From: Paludibacter sp.
Lineage (GTDB): Bacteria; Bacteroidota; Bacteroidia; Bacteroidales; Paludibacteraceae
Direction: 5' to 3'
NCBI RefSeq assembly: GCF_009712605.1
Contig: NZ_WASO01000002.1
Coordinates: 62,001-126,000, forward strand
DNA length: 64,000 bases
Below, in pieces: positions 16,072-24,945 of this stretch; position 1 is the first letter of the stretch, and each line of letters opens with the position of its first letter. The notes under the pieces are model-generated. The model did no database searches. It was not told the origin of the DNA and saw nothing but the letters and a program-made list of their open reading frames with translations. Position numbers and translations under genes: made by a program.

Positions 16072-18558
16072 ATGAAAAAAGCCATCTTATTGTTTTTTTT
16101 GAGCGTTTTTATCAGCTCGGCAGGCTACTCCCAAAGCCTCAAGATTAATAGCGATCAATATTTTGAGATGCCGGGACTTAATGTAATGGTGTTTTACGAT
16201 ATTTATCCAGAAGGGCATCAGGGAGCTATCGGAATTATCCAGAATGGAACCCGCGTAGCCACCAACGGAGACCTGCGGCTTGAGCCCACTCCGGGGCAGT
16301 GGCAACCGATTCCCGCAAGTGGCAAGAGAGAAGTATTTCCTGACAAAAACGAAATTAGCATCAAATGTACCTACCCGGACGAAAGCCGTAATCGCAAAGG
16401 CTTTAATCCTGTGATATATCCCGATTTGAATTTTAGTTACAATGTAAGAGTTATTGGCGAAGGTAAGAAATTTCGTATCATTGTCGATTTGGAGAAACCT
16501 CTGCCAAAGGAGTGGATTGGTAAAGTAGGCTTTAACCTAGAACTGTTTCCGGGTAATCTGTTTGGTAAGGCTTGGTATGTGGATGGCAAATCGGGTATTT
16601 TTGCCAGACAACCGGTCAGCCCTATGCGCCAGGATAATGACGGAGCTTGGCAGGCATCGCCTATGGCCTCCGGCAAAAAACTGACTATAGCTCCGGATGC
16701 TCCTGATCAAACGATGGTAATCACAAGTCTCAAATCGGATATTCAACTACTCGATGGTAGGTTTTACCACAATAACGGATGGTACGTGGTGCGGTCGGAA
16801 GTGCCTGAAGGTGCCGTTAAAAATGCAGTAGAATGGGTGGTCGAGCCGAATGTTGTTCCCAATTTCAAACAAAAACCGGTGGTTCATATCAGCCAAATCG
16901 GTTATTTGCCAGACCAACGGAAGGTCTCCAATGTCGAACTTGATGCTTCGGAAACCCAGATCAAGAAAGTTTCTTTGATTCGTCTTGCCGAAGATGGAAA
17001 GCCAGAAGTTGCAAAGTCGGCTTTGCCGGTAAAATGGGGTAAATATCTCCGGTTCAACTATTATCAGTTCGACTTCTCGGATGTTAAGAAACCGGGAATG
17101 TATCAATTACAGTACGATAATTATACTACCGAGCCTTTTAAAATTGATAATGATGTGTATCAACGCGGCGTGTGGCAACCTACTCTGGAGTATTTCTATC
17201 CGGTACAGATGTGTCACATGCGGGTGAACGAAGGTTACCGGGTATGGCATGGGCTTTGCCATATGGACGATGCCTTGATGGCTCCTACCGATACCAATCA
17301 CTACGACGGTTACATGCAGGGTCACTCTACGCTGACCCGTTTCAAACCTTACGAACAGGTGCCGGGTTTGAACATCGGCGGATGGCACGATGCCGGAGAC
17401 TATGATCTACGTGTGGAATCACAGGCTGGTGCCGTACATAGCCTCGCTTTGTTGTACGAAGAATTTGGACTGAAATGGGATCAGACTACCATTGACGAGA
17501 CAAACAAAGTGGTCGAGATTCACCGTCCCGATGGGAAACCGGACGTTCTGCAACAAATCGAACATGGCGTTTTAACGATTCTGGGAGGTTATGAAAACCT
17601 CGGACGGCTTTATCGCGGCATAATTGATCACGAATTGAGGCAATATGTTTTGTTGGGTGACGGTTCAACGATGACAGACGGTTTGAAATACAACCCGAAA
17701 CTTTCTAAAACCGAGAAAACAGGGACAGAATCGGGCTCGAGCGACGATCGTTGGGTATTTACCGAAGAAAATCCGGGCAGGGAATTGTCCACTATTCCGG
17801 GACTGGCTGCTGCTGCTCGTGTTTTAAGGGGTTATAACGATACATTGTCAGGCAAATGTCTAAAAGCCGCTCTTGAACTGTATGCTAAAAATAATACCGC
17901 CTCTGATAGTCGTGGTTGGGGCATCGCGTTCAACAAGGTAAATGCTGCCTGCGAATTGTATCTTACGACTAACGATTCCAAATATTTGAATGATATTTAT
18001 GCTGCTAAAGAAACGCTCTCGAAAAACCTGTTCTCTTCCGCAACTTATATTTCCAGAGTGTGGAACAGCTTGAAGAATGAGGAATTTAAGAGTGCTTTGT
18101 TACCGGCTTATCAACGTTTGAACGATCAGGTACAAAGTCAGAATAAACAGAATCCGTTTGGCGTTCCTTATCACATTGCCATTTGGGGAGATGGGTGGTC
18201 GATTGAACAGGCTGGTGTTCAACAATATTTTCTGCATAAGAACTTTCCGAATATTTTTTCTTCTGATCTGATTTTTAATTCACTTGATTTTGTGTTGGGC
18301 AACCATTTCGGCGAAAATACTTCGTCGTTCGTATCGGGTGTTGGTGCCCGTTCGGTGACTACGGCATATGGCCCAAATAGGGGTGACTGGTCGTCTGTTC
18401 CGGGCGGAGTAGTATCGGGTACGGGCATTATTCGTCCTGATTTCCCGGAGCTGAAAGTATGGCCGTTTATGTGGCAACAGACCGAGTATGTGATTGGTGC
18501 TGAGACTACCAATTTTATGTTTTTGGTATTGGCTGCAGAAAAACTAAAAGGGAAATAA
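16072..18558 (+). CDS. Glycoside hydrolase family 9 (endoglucanase-like)
   Basis: 828 residues. Signal peptide 1-20 (ends AGYSQ). Residues ~21-270 form an extra beta-rich N-terminal domain. Residues ~275-365 are the CelD_N Ig-like domain typical of GH9 (VHISQIGYLPDQRKV). The catalytic (alpha/alpha)6 barrel follows: GGWHDAGDYDLR near residue 437 carries the catalytic Asp pair, and WQQTEYVIG near residue 803 has the acid Glu. GH9 enzymes cleave beta-1,4-glucans or related glycans by inversion; the specificity is not evident. It is followed after 47 bases by a second secreted protein, so the two probably work on one glycan. No SusC/SusD pair is present. Confidence 0.9.
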   Translation: MKKAILLFFLSVFISSAGYSQSLKINSDQYFEMPGLNVMVFYDIYPEGHQGAIGIIQNGTRVATNGDLRLEPTPGQWQPIPASGKREVFPDKNEISIKCTYPDESRNRKGFNPVIYPDLNFSYNVRVIGEGKKFRIIVDLEKPLPKEWIGKVGFNLELFPGNLFGKAWYVDGKSGIFARQPVSPMRQDNDGAWQASPMASGKKLTIAPDAPDQTMVITSLKSDIQLLDGRFYHNNGWYVVRSEVPEGAVKNAVEWVVEPNVVPNFKQKPVVHISQIGYLPDQRKVSNVELDASETQIKKVSLIRLAEDGKPEVAKSALPVKWGKYLRFNYYQFDFSDVKKPGMYQLQYDNYTTEPFKIDNDVYQRGVWQPTLEYFYPVQMCHMRVNEGYRVWHGLCHMDDALMAPTDTNHYDGYMQGHSTLTRFKPYEQVPGLNIGGWHDAGDYDLRVESQAGAVHSLALLYEEFGLKWDQTTIDETNKVVEIHRPDGKPDVLQQIEHGVLTILGGYENLGRLYRGIIDHELRQYVLLGDGSTMTDGLKYNPKLSKTEKTGTESGSSDDRWVFTEENPGRELSTIPGLAAAARVLRGYNDTLSGKCLKAALELYAKNNTASDSRGWGIAFNKVNAACELYLTTNDSKYLNDIYAAKETLSKNLFSSATYISRVWNSLKNEEFKSALLPAYQRLNDQVQSQNKQNPFGVPYHIAIWGDGWSIEQAGVQQYFLHKNFPNIFSSDLIFNSLDFVLGNHFGENTSSFVSGVGARSVTTAYGPNRGDWSSVPGGVVSGTGIIRPDFPELKVWPFMWQQTEYVIGAETTNFMFLVLAAEKLKGK

Positions 18559-18605
18559 TGCCCAATATCAGATAGATAGCTTTAACCTTTAATCTTATAA
18601 TCACT

Positions 18606-20480
18606 ATGAAAAGAACAGTTCTGTTTTCTGTTTTGCCATTTTTGTTTTTGATGGGTGTCAAGGCAGGTAACTACAAGAATTTTCGCGTGACGACTTACGT
18701 CATTGTTCAGGATGTGAATAAAATGGGCGATGAAAAGAAGCTGGAAGCGGAATGGAATGAGTTCACAAAGAGCGTAAAGCCCTATAAAATCTATCTCGAG
18801 ACTTTCCGTGACATGAATTTTGTGGACGAAAAGGCACTTCAGACTGCGATCAAATTTTTCAAAAGTAAAGGTGTTGAAGTAGAAGGTGGAATTACTTTCA
18901 ACTCGCGGGGTTCGGTGACCGGACGTTGGGAGACATTCTGCTACAGCAATCCGGAAACGAGAGTGCTTATCAGGAAGATTTCAGAGATTGCTGCCAAATA
19001 CTTTGACGAAATCTTGTTGGACGACTTTTATTTCACCAACTGCAAGTGTAAGCTTTGTGTTGCGGCAAAGGGCGAGCAGAGTTGGGCTAAATTCAGAACA
19101 GCGTTGCTCGATCAATCGGCTAAAGAACTGATTGTAGATCCGGTTCATGCCATAAATCCCAAGTGCAAGGTGATCGTGAAGTTCCCCAACTGGTACGAGC
19201 ATTTTCAGGGACTCGGTTTCGATCTTGAAAAGATGCCTCATATTTTCGATGGTGTCTATACCGGCGACGAAACCCGTGACCCGAAAGGCGAGCAGCATTT
19301 ACAGCCTTACGAAAGTTTTTCAATTTATCGGTACTTCAACAACCTGCGTCCCGGCTACAACTTTGGCGGATGGGTCGATAATGGAGCCAGTTACCTCGAT
19401 ATGTTTGCGGAACAATTGTGGATGACCCTGTTTGCTAAAACGCCTGAAATCACCATGTGGAACTATGGCGCAATGAAGGGAACTATTCGGGACACTCCGC
19501 GTCCGTGGAGCAAGTATAAAACGTCATTCGACTACGAAGATATGAAAGCGGAATCTGCTGCACGTGGAGTTACCCGGCTTACGTATGGTCGCGTTGCCGA
19601 TTACGCCTTTGAAAAAGCAGATAAAATTTTGGGAAAACTGGGAACGCCGAAAGGCATTAAGTCTTACAAACCGTTCCATTCAGTAGGCGAGGATTTTCTT
19701 CAGAATTACATGGGTATGATAGGCGTTCCGGTGGAGATTGTGCCCGCATTTCCCGAAAATAATGAGCTTGTGTTGCTGACCGAAACTGCTTCTAAAGATC
19801 CCGATATTGTAGCTAAAATCAACAAGCATTTGCTCAACGGAGGGGAAGTGGTGGTCACTTCGGGCTTTTATCATGCCATGCAGGGCAAGGGCATTGAAAA
19901 TATTTGTGAGATGGTTTACACAGATCGCAAAGCTGATATTGATACTATCATCGTACCGGGCGGTTGGTGGAGAAAGCCGTATAAGACTGCGGTAACCATT
20001 AAAATACCGCAAATGACTTATATGACCAACGACTCATGGGAAGAGATTTCGACCCTGAGTTATGGTAACGGGTGGCCATTGCTACAGCGAAATTACTATG
20101 GAGCCGCCAATTTTTTCGTGTGGGTGATTCCTGAAAATTTCAGTCATTTATATGCTTTGCCCGATGCAGTGCTGAATAGTCTGCGTAATTTTATGGACAA
20201 CGAAATCGGGCTACACATCGAAGGCCCGTCTCAGGTAGCACTATTCCCATACGACAATGGTACTTTTGTGGTAGAGTCGTTCCGCGACGAACCAGTGACT
20301 ATTAACGTAGTAACCCGCAAGTCAAAAAGCATAAAAGATCTCGATAGCGGAGAGGTGATTAAAGGAGCCAATTCGCAGGGCGATCGGGTGCTAGGACGGA
20401 AGAATTATGAAGTGACAAAGTACAGCGTTGTTGTACAGCCGCACTCTTTCCGCGGATTTTCTGTTGATACGACCAACTAA
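18606..20480 (+). CDS. Secreted putative glycoside hydrolase-like (TIM-barrel) protein, unclassified
   Basis: 624 residues. Signal peptide 1-21 (FLMGVKAG). The first ~330 residues look like a TIM barrel: YKIYLETFRDMNF, VEVEGGITFNSRG, FDEILLDDFYFTNCKCKLC (two acidic residues followed by a CxCxxC cysteine cluster), and PEITMWNYGAMKG. Residues ~350-480 resemble a Rossmann-type domain as in beta-galactosidase trimerisation domains (VGEDFLQNYMGMIGVPVEIVPAFPENNELVLLTE). The end is a beta domain. I recognise no CAZy family; function as a glycosidase is inferred from the fold impression and the GH9 gene beside it. Confidence 0.65.
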   Translation: MKRTVLFSVLPFLFLMGVKAGNYKNFRVTTYVIVQDVNKMGDEKKLEAEWNEFTKSVKPYKIYLETFRDMNFVDEKALQTAIKFFKSKGVEVEGGITFNSRGSVTGRWETFCYSNPETRVLIRKISEIAAKYFDEILLDDFYFTNCKCKLCVAAKGEQSWAKFRTALLDQSAKELIVDPVHAINPKCKVIVKFPNWYEHFQGLGFDLEKMPHIFDGVYTGDETRDPKGEQHLQPYESFSIYRYFNNLRPGYNFGGWVDNGASYLDMFAEQLWMTLFAKTPEITMWNYGAMKGTIRDTPRPWSKYKTSFDYEDMKAESAARGVTRLTYGRVADYAFEKADKILGKLGTPKGIKSYKPFHSVGEDFLQNYMGMIGVPVEIVPAFPENNELVLLTETASKDPDIVAKINKHLLNGGEVVVTSGFYHAMQGKGIENICEMVYTDRKADIDTIIVPGGWWRKPYKTAVTIKIPQMTYMTNDSWEEISTLSYGNGWPLLQRNYYGAANFFVWVIPENFSHLYALPDAVLNSLRNFMDNEIGLHIEGPSQVALFPYDNGTFVVESFRDEPVTINVVTRKSKSIKDLDSGEVIKGANSQGDRVLGRKNYEVTKYSVVVQPHSFRGFSVDTTN

Positions 20481-20515
20481 CACGGACAGTGAACGATTCT
20501 GAATCAGTTCAGTAA

Positions 20516-20554
20516 CGACAAAGGGCAGGCATACACGCTGCCCTTTGTCGTTTT
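20516..20554 (+). terminator. Intrinsic terminator of the GH9 unit
   Basis: CGACAAAGGGCAG and CTGCCCTTTGTCG form a perfect 13-base-pair stem around an 8-9-base loop, followed by TTTT. Confidence 0.92.
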
Positions 20555-20626
20555 AGAATGTGTGGTTTCAAAAGTCGATAATTAATAGATATTATATCGA
20601 TTAAGTGTATATAAGTCTCCATTGCA

Positions 20627-20743
20627 GACCTCTCCTCCCAACCTCCTCCCCCAAGGGGAGGAGGAGCAAGGCAGTGAAATGTTTAGAATTCAATTCATTT
20701 AGCAGATTTCCCCTCTCTTCGGGAAAGGGGCAGGGGAGAGGTC
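20627..20743. repeat. GC-rich dispersed inverted repeat
   Basis: Begins GACCTCTCCTCCC and ends GGGGAGAGGTC, with inner hairpins CCTCCCCC/GGGGAGG and CCCCTCTC..GGGGAGAGG. The composition is quite unlike the A/T-rich surroundings. This CCTCCCC/GGGGAGG type is common in Bacteroidota intergenic DNA. It fills most of the gap between the GH9 unit and the exporter genes. Confidence 0.75.
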
Positions 20744-20864
20744 AAATGCGAAAAATAAGAAATGAATTAATCGGTATAATGCATAATTTTTGAAAAAAAA
20801 CAGGAGATTGGTGTAAGTTTTTTTGATTATTGCGTCTAATATGATAAAGCATTTGAAACTCAAA

Positions 20865-20894
20865 TTTGACGTTTGATAAATTTATATACCTTTG
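20865..20894 (+). promoter_or_regulatory. Promoter of DUF5687/ABC unit
   Basis: TTTG at 20865-20868 and TACCTTTG at 20887-20894 with 18 bases between. The start codon is only 17 bases after the -7 element, so the leader is very short. Confidence 0.7.
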
Positions 20895-20910
20895 TTGTGT
20901 TAAAAAATAA

Positions 20911-22392
20911 ATGAATATGATTTTGTTAGAGTTAGTAAAGCATGAGTGGCAGAAAGGAATTCGTTCGTCAGGATTCTATAAAAATGTTGCTGTGAGTATT
21001 TTCCTGGGGGTGTTTTCACTCTATATGGGAGGATTGTTATTCTTTATGGGCTTTTCTCTAAATAAAATATTAGAGGAAGTGCCGGGAGGAACTCCGATGG
21101 AACTGTTCAATGGAGCTATGCTTTACCTGCTACTCACAGGCTTGTTGCTGCGCTTCATGATGCAACAATTGGGTACGGTCAACCTCAATTCGTATCAGGT
21201 GTTGCCGGTTAACCGCTCCCTGCTGATCAATTTTCTGTTGCTAAAACCACTGGTTAGTCTTGCAAATTATGTGCTGCTGTTAGTGGTAATTCCTTTTGCG
21301 ATTCGTTCGATGGCAGCTTATTATACAGGAGGAGTAGCACTGCGGTTTGTGGTGGCATTCGAACTGATGGTTTGGTGCAATTCTCTGTTGGCATCATTTC
21401 TGAAACGACGGTTCGGTTCGGGATTATTGTCATTCATATTGGTGCTGGTGGCTTTCGGTGCGATCTTTTTACTTGAATATCTGCATGTTTTCTCCTTGTT
21501 TGCAATTTCCAGGGCTCTTTTCGGTTTTATAGTGATGAATCCTATCGGATTGCTGATTCCGTTAGGAGCTGTTGTCGTTGCTTTTTTGCTCAATAAATGG
21601 TTTTTTGCACAAAATTTCTATCCTGAAAAATTCAATAGCAAGTTGCAAAATTCGCGCACGGCAACCGCCGATCTGTCGTTTCTCGATCGCTTCGGGGTTA
21701 TCGGAGAGTTAATATCCGTCCAGATAAAATTGATGTTGCGGCACAAAAGGACACGTACCTTGTTATTCTTGTCAGCGTTTTTCCTTTTATACGGCCTAAT
21801 GTTTTATACGAATGAACATTACGGCGATGGCATGATTTTTTTCTGTTCCATGTTTATGACCGGCATCCTGATGTTTATTTACGGGCAATGGTCGATTAGT
21901 TGGGACAGTGCCCATTTTGATAGCATTCTGACAAAGAATATTCCGGCACGGACATATATCCTTTCCAACTATTACCTGATGCTGGCGTTCAATGTTATTT
22001 GTTTTATTCTGACTACGCCCTATTTCTTGTTCGGCACCAAGATTATTTATATGCACCTGACGGCATTTCTGTTCAATACAGGATGTAACATCATTTTCCT
22101 CTTGTTCTTTGCTACGTTCAACAACAAGCGGGTTGACTTGTCTCGTTCGTCGGCCATGAATTATCAGGGGACTACCTATAAAAGTTTTCTTATTGTTTTA
22201 CCCATCATGTTTTTCCCCATATTGTGGGTCAATGTATTGTCGTGGCTGACATCTCTGTCGGTTGCAATGTGGTCACTGGCAGCCATGGGTTTGGTCGGCC
22301 TCATTTTTAGAAAGCCATTGCTCAACCTTTGTGTAAAGCAGTTTAATAGCCGTAAATACATTATTGCGCAGGGATTTCGCGAGGTAGAATAG
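20911..22392 (+). CDS. DUF5687 ABC-exporter membrane subunit
   Basis: 493 residues with about 12 hydrophobic membrane segments. The N-terminus LLELVKHEWQKGIRSSGFYKN and LNSYQVLPVNRSLLINFLLLKPLVSLANYVLLL are typical of DUF5687, Bacteroidota permeases paired with an ABC ATPase. MKHKRTRTLLFL-like and FNNKRVDLSRSSAMNYQGTTYKSFL loops are also conserved in the family. The ATPase gene follows after 46 bases. Substrate unknown. Confidence 0.85.
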   Translation: MNMILLELVKHEWQKGIRSSGFYKNVAVSIFLGVFSLYMGGLLFFMGFSLNKILEEVPGGTPMELFNGAMLYLLLTGLLLRFMMQQLGTVNLNSYQVLPVNRSLLINFLLLKPLVSLANYVLLLVVIPFAIRSMAAYYTGGVALRFVVAFELMVWCNSLLASFLKRRFGSGLLSFILVLVAFGAIFLLEYLHVFSLFAISRALFGFIVMNPIGLLIPLGAVVVAFLLNKWFFAQNFYPEKFNSKLQNSRTATADLSFLDRFGVIGELISVQIKLMLRHKRTRTLLFLSAFFLLYGLMFYTNEHYGDGMIFFCSMFMTGILMFIYGQWSISWDSAHFDSILTKNIPARTYILSNYYLMLAFNVICFILTTPYFLFGTKIIYMHLTAFLFNTGCNIIFLLFFATFNNKRVDLSRSSAMNYQGTTYKSFLIVLPIMFFPILWVNVLSWLTSLSVAMWSLAAMGLVGLIFRKPLLNLCVKQFNSRKYIIAQGFREVE

Positions 22393-22438
22393 AGGCATTT
22401 ACATTCTTTCAACCTTAAACTTTTAACTTACAACTCAT

Positions 22439-23134
22439 ATGATACAAGTTTCCAATCTTAAGAAAGCATACAACGGAGTAACCGTTTTGAATATTCCGGC
22501 ATTGAACATCCCCAAAGGCGAAAGTTTCGGACTGGTAGGCAATAATGGGGCAGGGAAGACCACTTTTTTCCGTCTTATTCTTGATTTGATAGAAGCCAAC
22601 GATGGAGAAGTCCAAATCGACGGACAGAAAGTTGCCCGCAACGAAAGCTGGAAACCGTTTACCGGTTCATTTCTCGATGAGGGCTTTTTGATTGATTTCC
22701 TCACGCCCGGCGAATATTTCAAGTTTGTCGGCAAACTCTACAATAAATCGGAGGGTGATATAGCTTTGTTTCTCGAGTCGATGGAAGAGTTCTTCAATGG
22801 CGAGATCAATGGCAGTAAAAAAATGATTCGTGAATTTTCGAAAGGGAATCAGAAAAAGATTGGCATTGCAGCAGCGCTTCTTGGTGATCCTCAAATTTTG
22901 ATTCTGGACGAACCCTTCACTGCGCTCGATCCATCCTCGCAAATACGCCTGAAACGCCTACTGAACGATCTGCAAACCCGTTTGGGAATAACCATGCTCA
23001 TCTCCAGTCACGATTTGAACCATGTTACCGAAGTCTGTAAGCGAATTGTAGTGCTAGAAAAAGGCGATGTGGTGAAAGATATTGCCACTGGCGAAGATAC
23101 CCTCAAAGAGCTCGAAAGCTATTTTGCGGTATAA
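22439..23134 (+). CDS. ABC transporter ATP-binding protein
   Basis: 231 residues, single ABC domain. Walker A is GNNGAGKTTFF (~35-45), the signature is FSKGNQKKIGIAAAL in place of LSGGQ, Walker B is ILILDEPFTALDP, and the switch His is in ISSHDLNHV. This is the CcmA/DrrA-like exporter type that partners a separate permease, here the DUF5687 protein upstream. Confidence 0.92.
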   Translation: MIQVSNLKKAYNGVTVLNIPALNIPKGESFGLVGNNGAGKTTFFRLILDLIEANDGEVQIDGQKVARNESWKPFTGSFLDEGFLIDFLTPGEYFKFVGKLYNKSEGDIALFLESMEEFFNGEINGSKKMIREFSKGNQKKIGIAAALLGDPQILILDEPFTALDPSSQIRLKRLLNDLQTRLGITMLISSHDLNHVTEVCKRIVVLEKGDVVKDIATGEDTLKELESYFAV

Positions 23135-23142
23135 CTACTGAT

Positions 23143-23166
23143 AGGGCGACCCTGTGGTCGCCCTTT
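23143..23166. terminator. Bidirectional terminator between ABC unit and DUF1573 genes
   Basis: AGGGCGACC and GGTCGCCCT make a perfect 9-base-pair stem with a CTGT loop, followed by TTATT; it sits between two convergent units. Confidence 0.8.
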
Positions 23167-23177
23167 ATTCTCGATTT

Positions 23178-24266
23178 CTATCGTATCGTTTCCCAGCTGA
23201 CGGGCAGTTGAAGATCCGTTGTTGCCGGAGAATTGGTCATCAGGTTGACGTTTTCTATTTTTTGTCCGATAGAAGTGCCGGTTCTGACGGAGAAGCTAAT
23301 AGTCGCGGTTTGTCCCACCGCAATGCCTTGCTGTGGTAATTGGGCTGTGATGCAGTTGCAGTCAGAAAAAATCTTGCGGATAATCAACGGCGACTTACCC
23401 GTATTGCGTATTTCGAACTTTCCTTTTACAGTTTCCCCACATTTTATTTTGCCAAGACTTACTTGCTTTGTCAGCAGAGCGGCAACTGGAGTAGCTACTT
23501 TTTGAGCAGGAGTCAGTTTAGAAAAATCTTCCGAAATAAAACCTGTGATGGTCAATACGTTATTTTTGGAGCTCGCTACATCATTATTCCCGACCAATAC
23601 TACCTTATCACTTCTAAATCCCCATTCGTTTATCAGAGAAGTATTGCAAGAAAATTGAATGCTGCCTTTTTGACCGGGAGAAAGCGTTTTCGGCTGTACG
23701 GAAGCTGTAATATGTTTGGGTAAGTTACCGATAGAAAGCGTTATCGAAGAATCAGATGTGTTCAGTACCGGTATTGACATCACCTTCTTTTCTCCTTTGT
23801 GCATCTCTCCGAGAGGTATGATGGTCGATTTTAATTTTACCTTTCCGAAAGCTATCGGAAAAGCTTGTGCCTGCGACAGGGGTTGGGCAATAACTGTTCC
23901 GTGAATGGAAAGCTGCACAATGCTTTCCGTTGAATTGTTGTTAACGGTGATTGTCTTGGTGAATGTTTCTGGCCGGCCTGTGGCCGAATAGGTGACGGTG
24001 ATTTTTCCTTTGGCTCTGGGAGCTATGGGCTGTTTTGTCCAACTGGGTGTAGTGCAACCGCACGAAGCAGTGACTTGTTGGATCACCAGTGGCGCTTTGC
24101 CGGTATTAGTGAAAACAAAGTCGTGTGTCACCTTTCCGGTTTCTTCCTTTATGTTGCCAAAATCAAATCCTCTTGATACAAATGAAATGACAGGCTTCTC
24201 TCTGTATTGAGAAAAGCCTGTCATTGCGATGCACAAGAATAAACTGAAGAGTAAACTCCTGAACAT
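23178..24266 (-). CDS. DUF1573 protein, three-domain
   Basis: 362 residues. Signal peptide 1-19. Three successive DUF1573/ASPM-SPD-2-Hydin-like Ig modules can be seen: residues ~25-130 with DFGNIKEETGKVTHDFVFTN and SCGCTTPSW, ~140-235, and ~260-360 with KCGETVKGKFEIRNTGKSPLIIRKIFSDCNCI. Secreted/periplasmic; function unknown in this family. Its first module is nearly the same as the whole of the gene 10 bases upstream, so the pair arose by tandem duplication, with later addition or loss of modules. Confidence 0.87.
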   Translation of the reverse strand: MFRSLLFSLFLCIAMTGFSQYREKPVISFVSRGFDFGNIKEETGKVTHDFVFTNTGKAPLVIQQVTASCGCTTPSWTKQPIAPRAKGKITVTYSATGRPETFTKTITVNNNSTESIVQLSIHGTVIAQPLSQAQAFPIAFGKVKLKSTIIPLGEMHKGEKKVMSIPVLNTSDSSITLSIGNLPKHITASVQPKTLSPGQKGSIQFSCNTSLINEWGFRSDKVVLVGNNDVASSKNNVLTITGFISEDFSKLTPAQKVATPVAALLTKQVSLGKIKCGETVKGKFEIRNTGKSPLIIRKIFSDCNCITAQLPQQGIAVGQTATISFSVRTGTSIGQKIENVNLMTNSPATTDLQLPVSWETIR

Positions 24267-24276
24267 TGAATTAGTA

Positions 24277-24690
24277 TTATTTCGTTGCTGTAACCTGAGC
24301 TGTAGCTTTCGGGGTAACCTGTCCTTTAATAGTTAAGATTACAGGATTTTCAGCCGAATTGTTGGTTACTGTTATGCTTTTCTGGAATGAACCAGGACGA
24401 CCAGCTGCCGAATAGGTGACAGTGATGGTCCCTTTTGCACCCGGAGCAATCGGTTCTTTCGTCCATGAAGGAGTGGTACAACCACAGGAAGCTGTTACCT
24501 GTTGAATTACTAATGGCGCTTTTCCTGTATTTGAGAACGTAAATTCGTGAGTGATTTTGCCGGCTTCTTCTTTTACAGTACCAAAGTCATAGCTTTTTTC
24601 TGCAAATGATAAAACAGGTTTTGGACCGTCTTGTGCAAAACAAAAGGCTGTAAAGCAAAGCAATAAAGCAAAGAAAGATAATCTTTTCAT
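24277..24690 (-). CDS. DUF1573 protein, single-domain
   Basis: 137 residues. Signal peptide 1-19 (CFTAFCFAQD). One DUF1573 module with DFGTVKEEAGKITHEFTFSNTG and SCGCTTPSWTKEPIAPG. It is the first gene of a two-gene unit and shares long identical stretches with the downstream gene. Abundant single-module DUF1573 proteins are common secreted proteins of Bacteroidota; function unknown. Confidence 0.88.
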   Translation of the reverse strand: MKRLSFFALLLCFTAFCFAQDGPKPVLSFAEKSYDFGTVKEEAGKITHEFTFSNTGKAPLVIQQVTASCGCTTPSWTKEPIAPGAKGTITVTYSAAGRPGSFQKSITVTNNSAENPVILTIKGQVTPKATAQVTATK

Positions 24691-24786
24691 GTCGATGATG
24701 GTTTAATTTTTATAGTGTAATAGATTCTTCTCAAATTGATTTTTCTTAAAGCGCACTCGTTTGATAATAAGCATCAAAGAGTAACG

Positions 24787-24794
24787 CAAAGTTA
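24787..24794 (-). promoter_or_regulatory. -7 element upstream of DUF1573 genes
   Basis: On the minus strand this reads TAACTTTG, an exact TAnnTTTG match about 100 bases before the start codon. No TTTG is seen at the expected -33 distance. Confidence 0.5.
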
Positions 24795-24890
24795 TGAAAA
24801 AAGACAAATTTTGATTTCCCACGAATCATAAAAAATATTTATTTCCATGAATGCAATTCGTCAGGCGTTTGTAAAGAGATGATTATAAAA

Positions 24891-24923
24891 CAAAAAGACC
24901 CGAAACGAGTTGCGTCCGGGTCT
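24891..24923 (-). terminator. Terminator of the nuo operon
   Basis: AGACCCG and CGGGTCT pair; on the minus strand the stem is followed by TTTTTG. It lies 22 bases after the nuoN stop codon. Confidence 0.85.
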
Positions 24924-24945
24924 CCTGTATGAATTATTTATGCGA

